From positions 722,265,649-722,329,648 of the forward strand of contig NC_081413.1 in the NCBI RefSeq assembly GCF_030272615.1: DNA of 64,000 nucleotides, given 5' to 3'. This stretch comes from Cryptomeria japonica (Eukaryota; Streptophyta; Pinopsida; Cupressales; Cupressaceae). Numbering within the stretch: the stretch's first letter is position 1; each line of letters begins with the position of its first letter. Shown one piece after another: positions 45,299 through 55,870 of this stretch. Below the pieces are notes generated by a model. It did no database searches, was not told the origin of the DNA, and was given only the letters and a program-made list of their open reading frames with translations. The position numbers were made by a program, and so were the translations under genes.

Positions 45299-46253
45299 GG
45301 ATTATATCCTGGAATGTTAGGGGCTTAAATGCCCCTAACAAACGTCGCTTGATTAAGTCACAAATGGACTTAATGAAGTGTGATGTGGTAATGGTACAAG
45401 AAACTAAGTTAAATTTATCTTCTGCTGATAGGTTATTCTCTTCTTGGAAAGTATGGAATTTTTGTGCATCTCCTTCTCCGAGTGCTTCAGGCGATCTTGC
45501 GATCTTTTGGAAAGATTCTAGTGTACATTTTTCATTAATTGCTTCCTCATCCAATTGGATGCTTGATCTGGTCAAGAGTAGGATATCTAATTTAAAATTC
45601 TGGCTTTTTAATGTTTATGGACCATTTGGGGTTTTAGAAAAAAGAAACCTTTGGGAATTTTGGTTTCCCTTGTTGCTCCGCTGCGTAATATTTTTTTGGT
45701 TTTTTTTTTGGGGGGGGTGGTTTAATGCAATTGCTAGTTTGGATGAAAAGGCTAGGCGAATCATCCCTAACAAACATTTTATGCCAGACTTTTGCCACTT
45801 TATTCATTCTTTAAATTTGGTCGATTGTAAACCTCTTAATGGGCCATTTACATGGACCAACATGCGGAGAGACTTTTGCCAAATCTCTGAAAGGATGGAT
45901 CACTTTTTGGTTTTGGAAAATTGGTTCAATTCGGGTCAGGATTTTATTTCCTCAATTCTCCCCTTTACTGGCTCTGATCATTTCCCTATTCTGTTTACTA
46001 TTTTTGAGGATAGGGCACCTAGGAAGTTATCTTTTAAGTTTGAGCCAATGTGGTTTCAGGATCAATATTTTTTACCTTCATTAAAGAAATGGTGGTGCTC
46101 GACCCCATTTTTTCCTGGGTCTCGGATGTTTTAGCTTGTTAAGAAACTGGGCTTCGTAAAGCATAGGATTAGTGATTGGACTGCGATGCATTTTGAGAAC
46201 ACTTTTGGAGAAAAGGCCAGGATTCAGGAAGAAATTGAATAGCTTAACAAGAG
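45295..46253 (+). pseudogene. LINE A ORF2, endonuclease part
   Basis: ORF2 starts at ATG 45295, inside the ORF1 stop (ATGA). It shows the APE-type endonuclease: ISWNVRGLNAPNKR, MVQETKLNL (catalytic Glu), LFNVYGP, a degraded GGWFNAI where LINE B has GDFNAI, PFTWTN, and GSDHFPI near 45975. Homopolymers of T and G at 45692-45719 sit at the damaged GDFN motif. The frame stops at 46132. The solo LTR interrupts it at 46259. The enzyme would nick target DNA. Confidence 0.85.
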
Positions 46254-46258
46254 CATTA
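46254..46258. repeat. Target-site duplication CATTA of solo LTR
   Basis: CATTA at 46254-46258 and again at 47770-47774, directly outside the LTR. Joining across one copy restores the LINE sequence. Confidence 0.92.
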
Positions 46259-47769
46259 TGTTGGCATTATAACAGACAATAAGAGATTGTTGGCATTTCA
46301 ATTAGGATATTGAGAAGGTTGTTGATAATTATGGATATAACTGATTAAGGATGTTTACTATCTTCACAATATTATTTTGTCATTGATGTCAAGAAATTGA
46401 TTTTCTGATTTAGTAGGATGTTGCCATATCTTAAGAAGTATGTTTTGAAGAGAATTAAGATGTCGGTAAAAGACACAGAAGAATGTGATGAATAAGGGGA
46501 GGAATAAGTTATTCAATGGGCAACTATTACCGAGTTAGACAATGATGAGATCATGTTGTTTAGATTGTTTTGATATCCTACATATGCTATTGTTTGTAAG
46601 GTTAATACTATACTATGTTACCGAGCAAGGAACCTAGTTGGTAAACCCTAAGGTTATCGCTATCGGTTAATGAAGGTGGAATGTCTATCGAGTGAAGTTT
46701 AGTATTTACCGAGTTGCAACCGAGTAATAATAGAATGCATTGGATGTATACATGCATTATTTAATGAAGGAAGCTGATGAGCTAGATATGATTAAATGAT
46801 TGATACAACGTGTATGAAGTTTGTTAAGGATCTATGGCAATGGAAGATCGGTAGGAAGATCTATAGCTCAGATTAAAGCGCAATACCCTAGCACAAGTTC
46901 CAAGAAATATATGCAAGTTCCAAGGCGAGGTAAAACGTTTTCTGATCGAAGGATACATTGAACCTGGTCAAGTTTGAAGATCTGATGGCTATGATTGATC
47001 ATGGGAAATGTGATGAAAGAGATTAAGCGGTTAGCAAATTGTTTATAAGTAAGGAACTATTGATAAACAATGTTTGCGGGCAAGTGTAAGCACGGGGATG
47101 CTACATAGTGATTACCAAGCACAGAAGCTTGAAGACCTGTTTGAATAACAGAGTAAGGAGCCCAACAAAGGGACAAGAAAGTCCTATGACTAGATTGTAT
47201 TGAGCAAATAAGAATTTGCTTTAGCATTTTAGATGCAAAGTTGCAGACATACTCATTACTGTTATTTATTTGTAAGTGACAGAAAATCTCTTAACCGAGT
47301 AGACTTAACAGTCTTATTTGTAAATCCTCTAGCAAGGTGACATTCTAATTCAGTGTTTGAAACCCTTTAACAAGGTCACCTCTAACAAGGTGAAGATCCT
47401 AACAGATTTGAGGGAAATCCCTTAACCGGGTCACATCTAGCAATGTGTTTGTAATCTTTAATAGGATTTGCTTTTAACCGAGCATACTCTAGAAGAGTAT
47501 ATTTCTTAGTGGGTCAGAAATCCCATAGTGGTTTTTCCCTATTTTGGTTTCCACATTAAATTTGGTGTTATGAGTGTTGTTATGATTATGTGTTCTTAAG
47601 TTTGCATGTTTTACAGTTTTGGTTACATATATTTGTTAAAGCTACCGAGGTTGAATCTATTGAATATATTGAAGATTAAGTTCGTATGATTCACCCCCCC
47701 CCCCCCCCCCCCCCCCTCTCATCCTGTTAGCTTGGCATCTGTACTAATCAATTAATATCAGAACTATCA
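46259..47769 (+). mobile_element. Solo LTR of copia family inside LINE A
   Basis: Same family as the LTRs at 7480 and 13677, in the same orientation, starting TGTTGGCATTATAACAG and ending AACTATCA. No internal region is left, so it arose by recombination between two LTRs. It has a C run of 23 (47694-47716) and a changed TATA (TATAAGTAAG near 47044). Confidence 0.95.
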
Positions 47770-49660
47770 CATTATGGCTTTAGGTATGTCCTCTCTATTG
47801 TAGGATAGGTTAAAGTTGTTGAATCTTCAACTGACTGAGACTTTGGCTATGGAAGAATTTTATTGGAGGCAAAAGTCTAGGGACCTCTGGCTCTCCGAAG
47901 GGGATAGAAATACTAAGTTCTTCCACCCCTCTTTTAAGATCAAGAGGCTTCGTAGTCGAATTTCCTGTATTATTGATTCCAATGGTAACAGTCTGGTTGA
48001 TGAGGATGATATTGCTTCTGAAGTCGTTAAGTTCTTTAAGTCACTTCTTACAGCGGATCCATTTGCGGTAGACAATGAGATTGTGAATTCGATCCCCTCA
48101 TTAGTATCTCAAGAAGATAATAAGATGCTTATGGCTCCCTTTACTTTGGCTGAGCTAAAAGAGATAGTCTTTTCCATGCATTCGGAAAAGGCCCCGGGCC
48201 CAGAAGGTTTTATGGCTCTTTTCTTTTAGAAGTGTTGGGATTTTATAGGAAATGACATGCCATTAGCCTTAGAGGAATCCAAAAGAAATAGGTCAATTTT
48301 GAGAGAGATTAATACTACTCTTATTGCTATTATTCTAAAAGTGGACAATCCTAGCTCATTTTCGGAATTTCGTCCGATTGCCTTGTGTACTACTTTATAT
48401 AAATTTTTTACTAAGGCAATTTTGGTTAGGCTTTCTAGGCTCCTTCCTCAGATAGTTTCCTTGGATCAGGGTGGCTTTGTGCCTGGTCGGGAGACATTTG
48501 AAGGTGAGATTGTAGCTCATGAAATTCTGCACTCCATATCTCAACAAAAGGTTCTGCCCATGATTCTTAAGCTAGATATGCTTAAGGCTTATGATCGTGT
48601 TAATTGGCAGTCCCTTGTGACTATTTTGCATTGTTTGGGGTTTTCGCGCTATTGGGTCAAGTGGGTGTTTTCATGCATATCTTCTGCTCGCTTCTTAGTT
48701 CTGGTTGATGGTTCCCCTTCAAGGTTTTTTGCTTCCTCCCTGGGACTTAGGCAAGGGGATCCCTTGTCTCCTTTTTTGTTTATTCTTTTGGCAGAAGCGT
48801 TAAGTAGGGCCATCTCTAATGCTACAACATCTGGATTATGGTCAGGTATTAGAGTGGATGGCCTCCTTTCCCCACAATCCCATTGCATGTTTGTTGATGA
48901 CATGCTTCTGTTTGGGGTAACCTCTCTGAGGGAGGCTCGAGTTATAAAGAAAATTATCTCTGATTATGCTTCTTTTTCTGGACAAAGAGTTAATAATCAC
49001 AAGTCTAATTTTTTTTTCGTGAATGTCTCCCCTCTAGTTAGGGATAGACTCGTCTGCTTTTGGGGTTTCCAATTAGGTACTTTTCTGTGTATGTATTTGG
49101 GCATTCATTTCTTTCTGGGGTTGAAAAAGGCCTCCTTTTGGGATAAATTTGTTCACTCGATAACCTCCAGAATTTCCTCCTGGAACCATAAGTGGCTTAC
49201 GATGGCTAGTAAGATCCTTTTAATCAAATCAGTTTTGAATGCCATCCCCACATATTTGATGTCTATTTTGCAGGCTCCCTCTCAAGTTATTAAGGACATT
49301 AAGGTTTCCCTTAGGTCCTTCCTTTGGAATGATAACTTGGGAGGTAGGAAGAAGATCCCTCTCCTTGCTTGGGACAATATTTGCCATCCCAAAGAGATGG
49401 GGGGTGTGGGTATTCACAATTTAGCTGTTCAGAATAAGGCATTGGGGGCGAAATTGGTATGGAAGTTATATGTAGACCCTCATAGAAAATGGGCTTCCAT
49501 CATGCTTGCTAAGTATTTAAGGGGTGCTTCCAGAGAGAGGATTTTTACTACTACATCTCTTCCGAAGGGTTTTGCATTCTAGAACTTTTTGGTATCTTGT
49601 AGGAGGGTTGTTTTACCACATTTATCTTGGGTAGTTCATAATGGGAAAAAGGCCTGGTTC
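47770..49660 (+). pseudogene. LINE A ORF2, reverse transcriptase part
   Basis: One plus-strand frame interrupted by TAG at 48227 and 49580. Motifs: FYWRQKSRDLWLSEGDRNTK, FKSLL, HSEKAPGPEGF, LRPIALCTTLYK-type FRPIALCTTLYKF, GGFVPGRE, LKLDMLKAYDRVNW (first Asp), GLRQGDPLSPFLFILLAEAL, CMFVDDMLLFG (FVDD where FADD is usual), LGIHFFLGLKKA, SWNHKWLTMASKILLIKSVL, and the thumb. Compared with LINE B, both stops are C-to-T or G-to-A changes. RT would prime DNA synthesis at the nicked target. Confidence 0.9.
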
Positions 49661-51225
49661 TGGGATGAAGTTTGGAATGGGCATCCTACTCTTTCAGCTA
49701 TCTAAGACTGGTCCCCTTTGCCCAATATTCTATCATATCTTTGGGGGCCTTTTGTTACAGATTATTTTGACATTGTTTCCACAAGTCCATGTGTAGTGGC
49801 TAAATGGAAGAATATTCCTCCCTTGTCTATTGATAATAATCTTATACTTGCTTTAGTGGAAGAACTTCACAAAACACATCTTGTTTTTCACAATAAAGAG
49901 GACTCCTTGGTCTGGGTTAAGAATGTTGCAGGTTCATATTCAATTAAAGATGGTTATAATTCTTTGGTTCGGACTTCTTCACCCTCTTGCTGGCCTTCTA
50001 AGCTATTTTGGCATCTGTCTTGTCTTCCTAAGGTAGGGTTGTTTGTTTGGTTGGCAGTCCAAGATAAAGTCCTCACTGGGATGCAATTGGACGAACTTGG
50101 GATTACAACAGTATTTCCTTGTGTTTTTTGTGGTTATTGTATGGAATCCATGGATCAACTTTTCCTGTTATGTCCATTTGCTTCTAAGTGTTGGTATTGG
50201 CTATTTGGCATGCTTGGTTGGTCTTTTGCTATTTGTCCTAATCTATTTCGCAATTCATGGCCTGGCCCTTGTTTTTTTCCTCTTCGTTTTATTCATCCCT
50301 TTGGGTTGTGGCCCCATCACTGGTGATTTGGAATCTCTAGCTTGAAAGGAATTATAGAATTTTCAAACATAAATCTGTCACCTTGATTGATTTAATTGGT
50401 AAAATCCAAACCTCCATTAGTGAGGTGGTACATTCTTTCATTCATAAAAAATTAGATCACCTCAGGTCTTTCTCTCATTGGGATAATTGGGTCACTTGGA
50501 AATGGTATTCGCTTCATCTGATGCCTTCCCATGGGGCTATATTAGGTGGTCTATCTTCTCTTGTTAAACATAAAATGGTTAAATGGAGTCCTCCACCCTT
50601 CCCTTCATTCAAACTTCAGTTTGATGGGGCTTCTAAGGGGAATCCGAGAAGGTCTGGTGTTGGAGTAGTTATTTTTTATCATTCTTCAAAGATCATCAAA
50701 GCCGTGGGAAAATATATTGGTCAAGGTACCAATAATGTGGTTGAGTTCCAGGCTTTATCCTTTGGGCTTGATCTTGCTCTTTCATTAAACATTAAAGATA
50801 TTGTTATTGAAGGCGATTCAATGGTGGTGTTTTAGGTGGTTATAGACAAAAAATGTCTCTCTTGGCTTTTACAGTATTTTTTAGATCACATTCTTGTGCA
50901 ATTAAAGTACCTTTGCACTTTCTCTATCTCTCACTATTTTAGGGAGATCAATGTCATTACGGATTTCTTAGCGAATAAGGTTGTTGCTGAGGGTGCTGAT
51001 TTCTTAGAGGTTTCTCCTTCGGACATTCCTGTTTCTTGCATGAAGCTTCTTTCTCAGCAGGCCCTCCTTTCAGAAACCTACTTCATTTTCTATGCTTGGT
51101 GTGGTTTTCTTTCGTTAGTGTCTATAGTGAAGGTGTTGGTCTTTGGGACAATATCTTTGTTGTTGACATTTCATGTTAGAATTTCCTCATGGAGTAGGGA
51201 GATTGTTGTGGCTTCTACTATTTGA
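49661..51225 (+). pseudogene. LINE A ORF2, zinc-binding and RNase H parts
   Basis: Zinc-binding region at about 49980-50230: KLFWHLSCLPKVGLFVWLAV, LDELGI, CVFCGYCMESMDQLFLLCPF. This stretch (about 49657-50285) is missing from LINE B. After a frame change, RNase H begins near 50610: FKLQFDGASKGNPRRSGVG (Asp), VVEFQALSFGLDLAL (Glu), DIVIEGDSMVVF (Asp), then a TAG at 50833-50835, and after it ITDFLANKV (Asp). The same TAG is present in LINE B at 59251-59253. The frame can be followed to 51225, though the homologous stop in LINE B suggests an end near 51060. Confidence 0.82.
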
Positions 51226-52423
51226 TTGAGATTCCTACTATGCTATTTTCTTCTCCCGTCACCTTGCTTTATGTGGTTTTTCACTTCCCTATATGGCTAT
51301 AGGGGGGATGTTGACCTACCTTATGGCAGCATCTCTGTTGTAGCTATATGTGGTAGTACCTCCTCATTAAGTATGGAGGATGGAGGGACATTTTTTTATT
51401 GGCTGGTAGTGTTGGTATTGAATGGGCCTTTGTTTTACTATCTGTCTGCCCTACTTGGCTGCATGCTTGGTCATTGGTTATCTTTGTTGGTGGGCATTTT
51501 GATTTCCTTTCGATAATTTGGGGACTGTTGGGTACTGACACTTATTACATGTTAATGATTATCTATTCGGTAGGGGTATGCTAGTAATAACTGTCATATC
51601 CTCTATTTTTTATTTTTTATTTGGTAATCATTTTTCTTTGTGGTCGAAAGATTGATGCCTTTACCATGGGGTTTCATATCTTAATGATAGTAATTGGTCC
51701 TTTCTTTGGATCATCTGGCACTGTGGTTGATTTGCGATTTAGGGAGTTGTATTTTAATGATTGGGGATGTTGTGAGGCATGAGTTGGTTTCATCATTGCT
51801 TGAGCATCTTCTTGCTCGTTGTTTTCTCTTATGAGGAGAAGATAATTATGATCCAGTTATCTCGTTCTCTATTATAGTCTTGATGGCGTGCAGTTATGAC
51901 ATTCATTCTATCTTTGTTTTGTTTTCCTTTCTAACAAAATGCTCTGTTTTCTATGGAGAGTTCTTGTCAAAATCGATGGATGGTGGCTTTTTTTGAGGAA
52001 TTGGAAAGAGTAGTTAACGTGGTGTTGCAGAGGGTTTCTTATCCTTTTTTTACTTCTTTGGATCAGTCTCATCCTTCTTCCTGAGGGTCTTCATTATCCT
52101 TCTCTACTTCTTATCTGGAATGGCATATGTTTGCTCACCATATTTGTGCTGGCAGGATCACTTATTCTTGGTTCTCTTTTGGCTTTGAGTTTTGTTTTCT
52201 TTAGAGCCTTGGACATATGTGGTGTATAGACAGGTTGGCTCTTGAGGTGATGGCACTGAATTTTGTTGGACATCTTTGGCTCCATTTTGAGATGTTCTCT
52301 TCTAGATTGGTTCTCACAACTTCCTTTATATCTAATGTGGTTGGCTATGTATCTGGGGGGTTTATTTGGGATGCCTATGGGCTTTTGTAATGGGTAGATA
52401 GGCTTATGTTCTCTTGAGAAATA

Positions 52424-52472
52424 CTGAAGGGTTTTCTTACTGGTTCTTTCCCTTCAATGCTCTTTGAACCAG
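52424..52472 (+). promoter_or_regulatory. Possible H-type pseudoknot, LINE A 3' end
   Basis: CTGAAGGG (52424-52431) can pair with CCCTTCA (52450-52456), and CTGGTTC (52440-52446), which lies in the loop, can pair with GAACCAG (52466-52472). The same four segments with the same spacings occur in LINE B. Confidence 0.6.
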
Positions 52473-52508
52473 ACACCTATGAAAAAACTAAAGATTTAAT
52501 ATAATTTT

Positions 52509-52524
52509 AGTGGTCTCACCCACT
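52509..52524 (+). promoter_or_regulatory. Terminal hairpin, LINE A 3' end
   Basis: AGTGG, six bases TCTCAC, then CCACT, shortly before the A-rich tail. LINE B has the same stem with a different loop. Confidence 0.55.
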
Positions 52525-52558
52525 TTTATCAAAATAAATAAATAAAAATTTCAGGCCA

Positions 52559-53040
52559 TTGTTTGGTCATGATGAATATCATATAAAATTGTATATTAAA
52601 GAGTTAAATCAATTGGTAATGATTGAGCTTTCATAGTTTTTTTTTTGGTAGAAGTAAAATTCATAGTCAATTCAAGTTTGTAGATATTTAAAGTAATATT
52701 TTCTTTAAATGTAATACATAATCAATGAGTTCTTGATCTACTGGTGAAGTTGAATGGTTTTAAAGGAATTCATTAGAGATCAAATCTTGTTGAGTGCAAG
52801 GCCCCAACAACACAAGGTATGAGTTCGATATTGTGCCCCCCCCAAAATTTGGTAAAATAGATTCCACTCAATCCTTAACTCTTAACCAAAGAGGTTTCAA
52901 TATAAAGAACCGTTCTCCTATACTGAAATGGTAAACGTTCTTTGTAGATGATATAAAATTCTCCACATATATGTATGTGTGCTTATAACTTTGTAATCCT
53001 AACTCTAAAATCACAATGAAAATTATCAGATAAAACAGGT
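52559..53040. repeat. Old repeat unit U, copy U2 (right part)
   Basis: Continues U2 after LINE A: TTGTTTGGTCATGATGAATA, ATAGTCAA, GAGTGCAAGGCCCCAACAAC and CTCCTATACTGAAATGGTAA match U1 at 39719-40090. Confidence 0.75.
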
Positions 53041-53044
53041 GGTG

Positions 53045-53240
53045 CCAGAATGTAAGAGTTTGCAGTGAGAAATCTGAGCATTCATGACCTTAGAAAAACA
53101 GGTGGTGCCATTAATTCAAAAACTGGAAACCATTAAATTGTTCTTTAGATTTTGAATATGTATTTCCCATTTTCATTGATGGAATCGATGACAGTAGTTA
53201 TTATAGTTGATTGTTGACATTTTATTTGATTCTCCTATAT
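53045..53240. repeat. Second copy of PADRE upstream region
   Basis: Resembles 41811-41995 upstream of the PADRE gene. It follows U2 directly, and no PADRE coding sequence is near it, so the gene body is missing from this copy. It contains a 29-bp extra piece (GGTGGTGCCATTAATTCAAA region). Confidence 0.7.
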
Positions 53241-53279
53241 GTGAAAAATTACTTTAGACAGAATAAATCTAGAATAGAT

Positions 53280-53547
53280 TTTATCTTTTAAAAATAAATA
53301 AAATTATAGAATTTATTATGATTTATAGCTTTAAAATATTGTTTGATTTTTAAGTGTCCTGTTATCTAGAACTTTAAATAATATTCATATTTTTTTATTA
53401 TTATTTTACATCTTGTTATAAAAAAATTGAACCAATTTAGAAATTTTTTTGATAAAAGAATATTTGAATTTTCGATCAAGAGAGATTTCAAATATATTCA
53501 TGATATTAATAAATTAAAACCTATTTTGTAAGTAATAAATAGAACTT
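53280..53547. repeat. Old repeat unit U, copy U3 (left part)
   Basis: Matches U1 at about 37900-38165 (CTTGTTATAAAAAAATTGAA, TATTCATGATATTAA, TAATAAATAGAA). It ends with AGAACTT at 53541-53547, which is repeated at 60980-60986 after LINE B. Confidence 0.7.
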
Positions 53548-53720
53548 GTAGCAGAGTTGGCTAGGGTTTGGGGTTTGCATCCCTCAAGGTCACAAGTTCC
53601 ACTCCGCTTCGTAGTGGGCAAAGGCATGGGGTAAGCTATATTGTGTGCTAGTTCTTGTTCCACTGACCCGGGGTATAGGAATGGACTTTATTGCTAACAT
53701 TTGAATATTAATTGAAATGT
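53548..53720 (+). mobile_element. tRNA-derived SINE (5' end slightly truncated)
   Basis: TAGCAGAGTTGG at 53549-53560 fits the RNA polymerase III A box, and AGTTCCACTCC at 53595-53605 fits the B box with two mismatches. The body (CATCCCTCAAGGTCACAAG, GTGGGCAAAGGCATGGGGTA, TGCTAGTTCTTGTTCCACTG) is of plant SINE style. The 3' end is not clear, since no A or T tail is seen before LINE B begins at about 53756. Confidence 0.65.
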
Positions 53721-53803
53721 AATTGTAATTAAATGCTTATGATATTGAATTTTTTTTTGGCGACTTTTCGAAGGAGCGAAGTTAGGGTTTTTTGAAGCGT
53801 GCC

Positions 53804-55870
53804 ATGTAGGAGAATGTGTTGTGGGGTGATGAAGCGGTGACAAACCCGATTCCCCCCAAGGATCCATTTGGCCGTAACACAGACCATGTGCCTCAATGGG
53901 TATTTCGAGGCAGGCAATGGGTGGATATGGCAGTCAGACAAATGGTTTCTTCTGGCCTTCCTCACTCTGGTGCTTGCGATGGTAATGAGGGTTTGTCTTG
54001 GGGTAAACATTTCAGGCGAGATTTTCATGATTTCCCTTCCTCTGGTTATTTTTGGGTTTTTTTTCGTAAGCGGGGGGATCGGGGCCATTAAATGGGAACC
54101 AAGGCTCTTGGTGTTCGACGAGTTGGCAAATGAGCTTCAAATGTTAGGGCTTCCCAACCTAAAAATAAGGCATGATAGGGAACAGTGAATAAGGAAACTA
54201 GGGTAAAGTCGGGTGTTCCTTCGCCGAAGGCAATTTTGGGGGAAGCTGCTCGCCCTTTGCCGAACCCTGAAATGTCATCGCAGTCACACTTTGTTTAGAT
54301 TCTGGTTCCCTTGATTGATACCTCTGATATTGTTCTAGGAAAGAAGGCTCGTGATCTTCAAGCTCTGGGGGTCATTACTCAAGTTTGGGGTGACACCATT
54401 CCTCTTTCAAAGCTCCAATGTAATATCCATTCACACTGGTATGGTACCCTGTATTTTCAAGTTTTATCTGCAAATTCTTTTATTATTGTGTTCGATTCTG
54501 CGGAAGCTAGGGATAAGGCTCTGGATGTTTCGTATTTTTGGCTAGGAAAAAAAATGATTTTTGCGGAAACTTGGAAACCTTTTTTTGAGCCCTCTGAGGT
54601 TTCTACTAAACAAGTTTGTTCCTGGTTTAAAATCCCTATGTCGCCCTCTGAATTTGTTGAATCTGATATTTTAAGGAGGATTGGGGACTCTTTTAGCAAA
54701 TTTTTATTGTCACATTTTATTTTTGAGGATGGTTATTTTGTGGTCAAAATTTGTGTCTTAGTTGTTGTGAATGTTTCTCTTCCTAGAACTTGTAATATTC
54801 AGTCCTCTTCTGGTATACGAAGTCAAGGCCTTGTTAGGGATTTGGTGGAGTTTGGTCGCACTTCTGTTGTTATGGATTCACCTTTGTTTTTTGATATGAA
54901 GAAGATTAAATTTGCTTCAAGAACCCTTGATTCTTCAGTTGATAAAAATATTGAATTTTTCTCTTGGAATAAGGTGCAAGCAGGTATTAAAGAGTCACAT
55001 ATTGCATCTGTTATTCCCCCTTTGGATAAAAATGTTTCAACTGAGCTTAATTCAGATTTATCTAATTGCCCTGTTCCTTCTCCTGTTGAGGGCTTTGATA
55101 AGGTCTCTAGTGTGGATGTGGATATTGTTAATTGCTTGTCTAATGTTGGTAATTTATCTTTGCATTCTGGGGGTTTGGAGAAAGATAAGAGGGTTGCTAA
55201 GGGTACTCCTTTGTCTGTTAGGCCTTCTATTTTGGTTAAGAAGAATGGTGAACTCCCTCGAGAGGTTGATAATTATATTATTGTTTTGGATGATCATATT
55301 ATTGCTCAGGTGCAAAATATTGTTAGCAATAGTAACATTGCTCTAAACTCTGTTTTAGCTGATAGAGTAATTACTTTGATTTCAGCTGATTTAGGTAGAT
55401 TGGATAATGACTTAGCTACTTTCCTTACAAATAACTCTTTTGAAGTACTTAATTCAGAGAGGGCAATGATTTTGTTGGTTCTTTGGATTCCTAAGGATTC
55501 CATTGAGCTTGGCGGTTTGGATCAAGGCAAGGATAAGGCATCTGTTGATACTGCACCTCTTGGGTCCAATGGTTTACCCTTGATTTAGTCCCCCCTCTCC
55601 CCCGCTTCTCCTTTTACTACTCCTGGGAAGAGGGGCCGAAAGCCTAAGCATGTCAAGACTCAATTGGAAGTTGATGTTGGTATCCAATCAACCCTTCTTT
55701 CTTCTTTGGAGTCTTCCAAAAAGAAGTGGTCCAAAAAGCCTTTTAGCCCGCCGGTTACAAGAGCCTTGGCCTCTAAAAGGAGTCTTCATAAGGTGTTTAT
55801 TGAGGGAAAGGTCTCTCAGAATTCTTTTTGTGAAAAGAGGGGAGTTGATGCCTCCCCTCTGGGCCAATGA
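53804..55870 (+). pseudogene. LINE B ORF1
   Basis: One plus-strand frame of 688 codons with no frame change, broken only by stops: TAG directly after the ATG (53807), TAA at 54089, several between 54131 and 54175, TAG at 54296 and TAG at 55586. The region 54311-54720 fits DUF4283 of plant LINE ORF1 proteins: VWGDTIPLSKLQ, HSHWYGTLYFQVL, SFIIVFDSAEARDKAL, YFWLGKKMIFAETW, WFKIPMSPSEFVE, LRRIGDSF. The C-terminal part has GKRGRKPKHVKTQLEVD and TRALASKRSLHK, basic like LINE A. No zinc knuckle is visible. The expected role is binding of the element RNA. The TGA at 55868-55870 overlaps the ORF2 ATG. Confidence 0.85.

Larger units (their letters stand above)
43301..52544 (+). mobile_element. LINE A, full length, with solo LTR inside
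   Basis: L1-type LINE of about 7.7 kb after removing the solo copia LTR (46259-47769). It starts near ATCTTTCGAGCGAG and ends in an A-rich tail of AAATAAATAAATAAA type, with a 14-bp target duplication. It has ORF1, an overlapping ORF2 (endonuclease, RT, zinc-binding, RNase H) and a 3' region of about 1.3-1.5 kb. LINE B is a second copy of the same family. Frameshifts and stops are spread throughout. Confidence 0.92.
51226..52544 (+). other. LINE A 3' untranslated region and tail
   Basis: T-rich and non-coding; hydrophobic ORFs here are compositional. The last 150 bp match LINE B closely and contain a possible pseudoknot (52424-52472) and a hairpin (52509-52524) before the A-rich tail. Confidence 0.8.

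Noticed and set aside
51226-51584. Possible membrane protein ORFs
   Set aside because: They are in the T-rich 3' region of LINE A and have no similarity to the same place in LINE B at the protein level.
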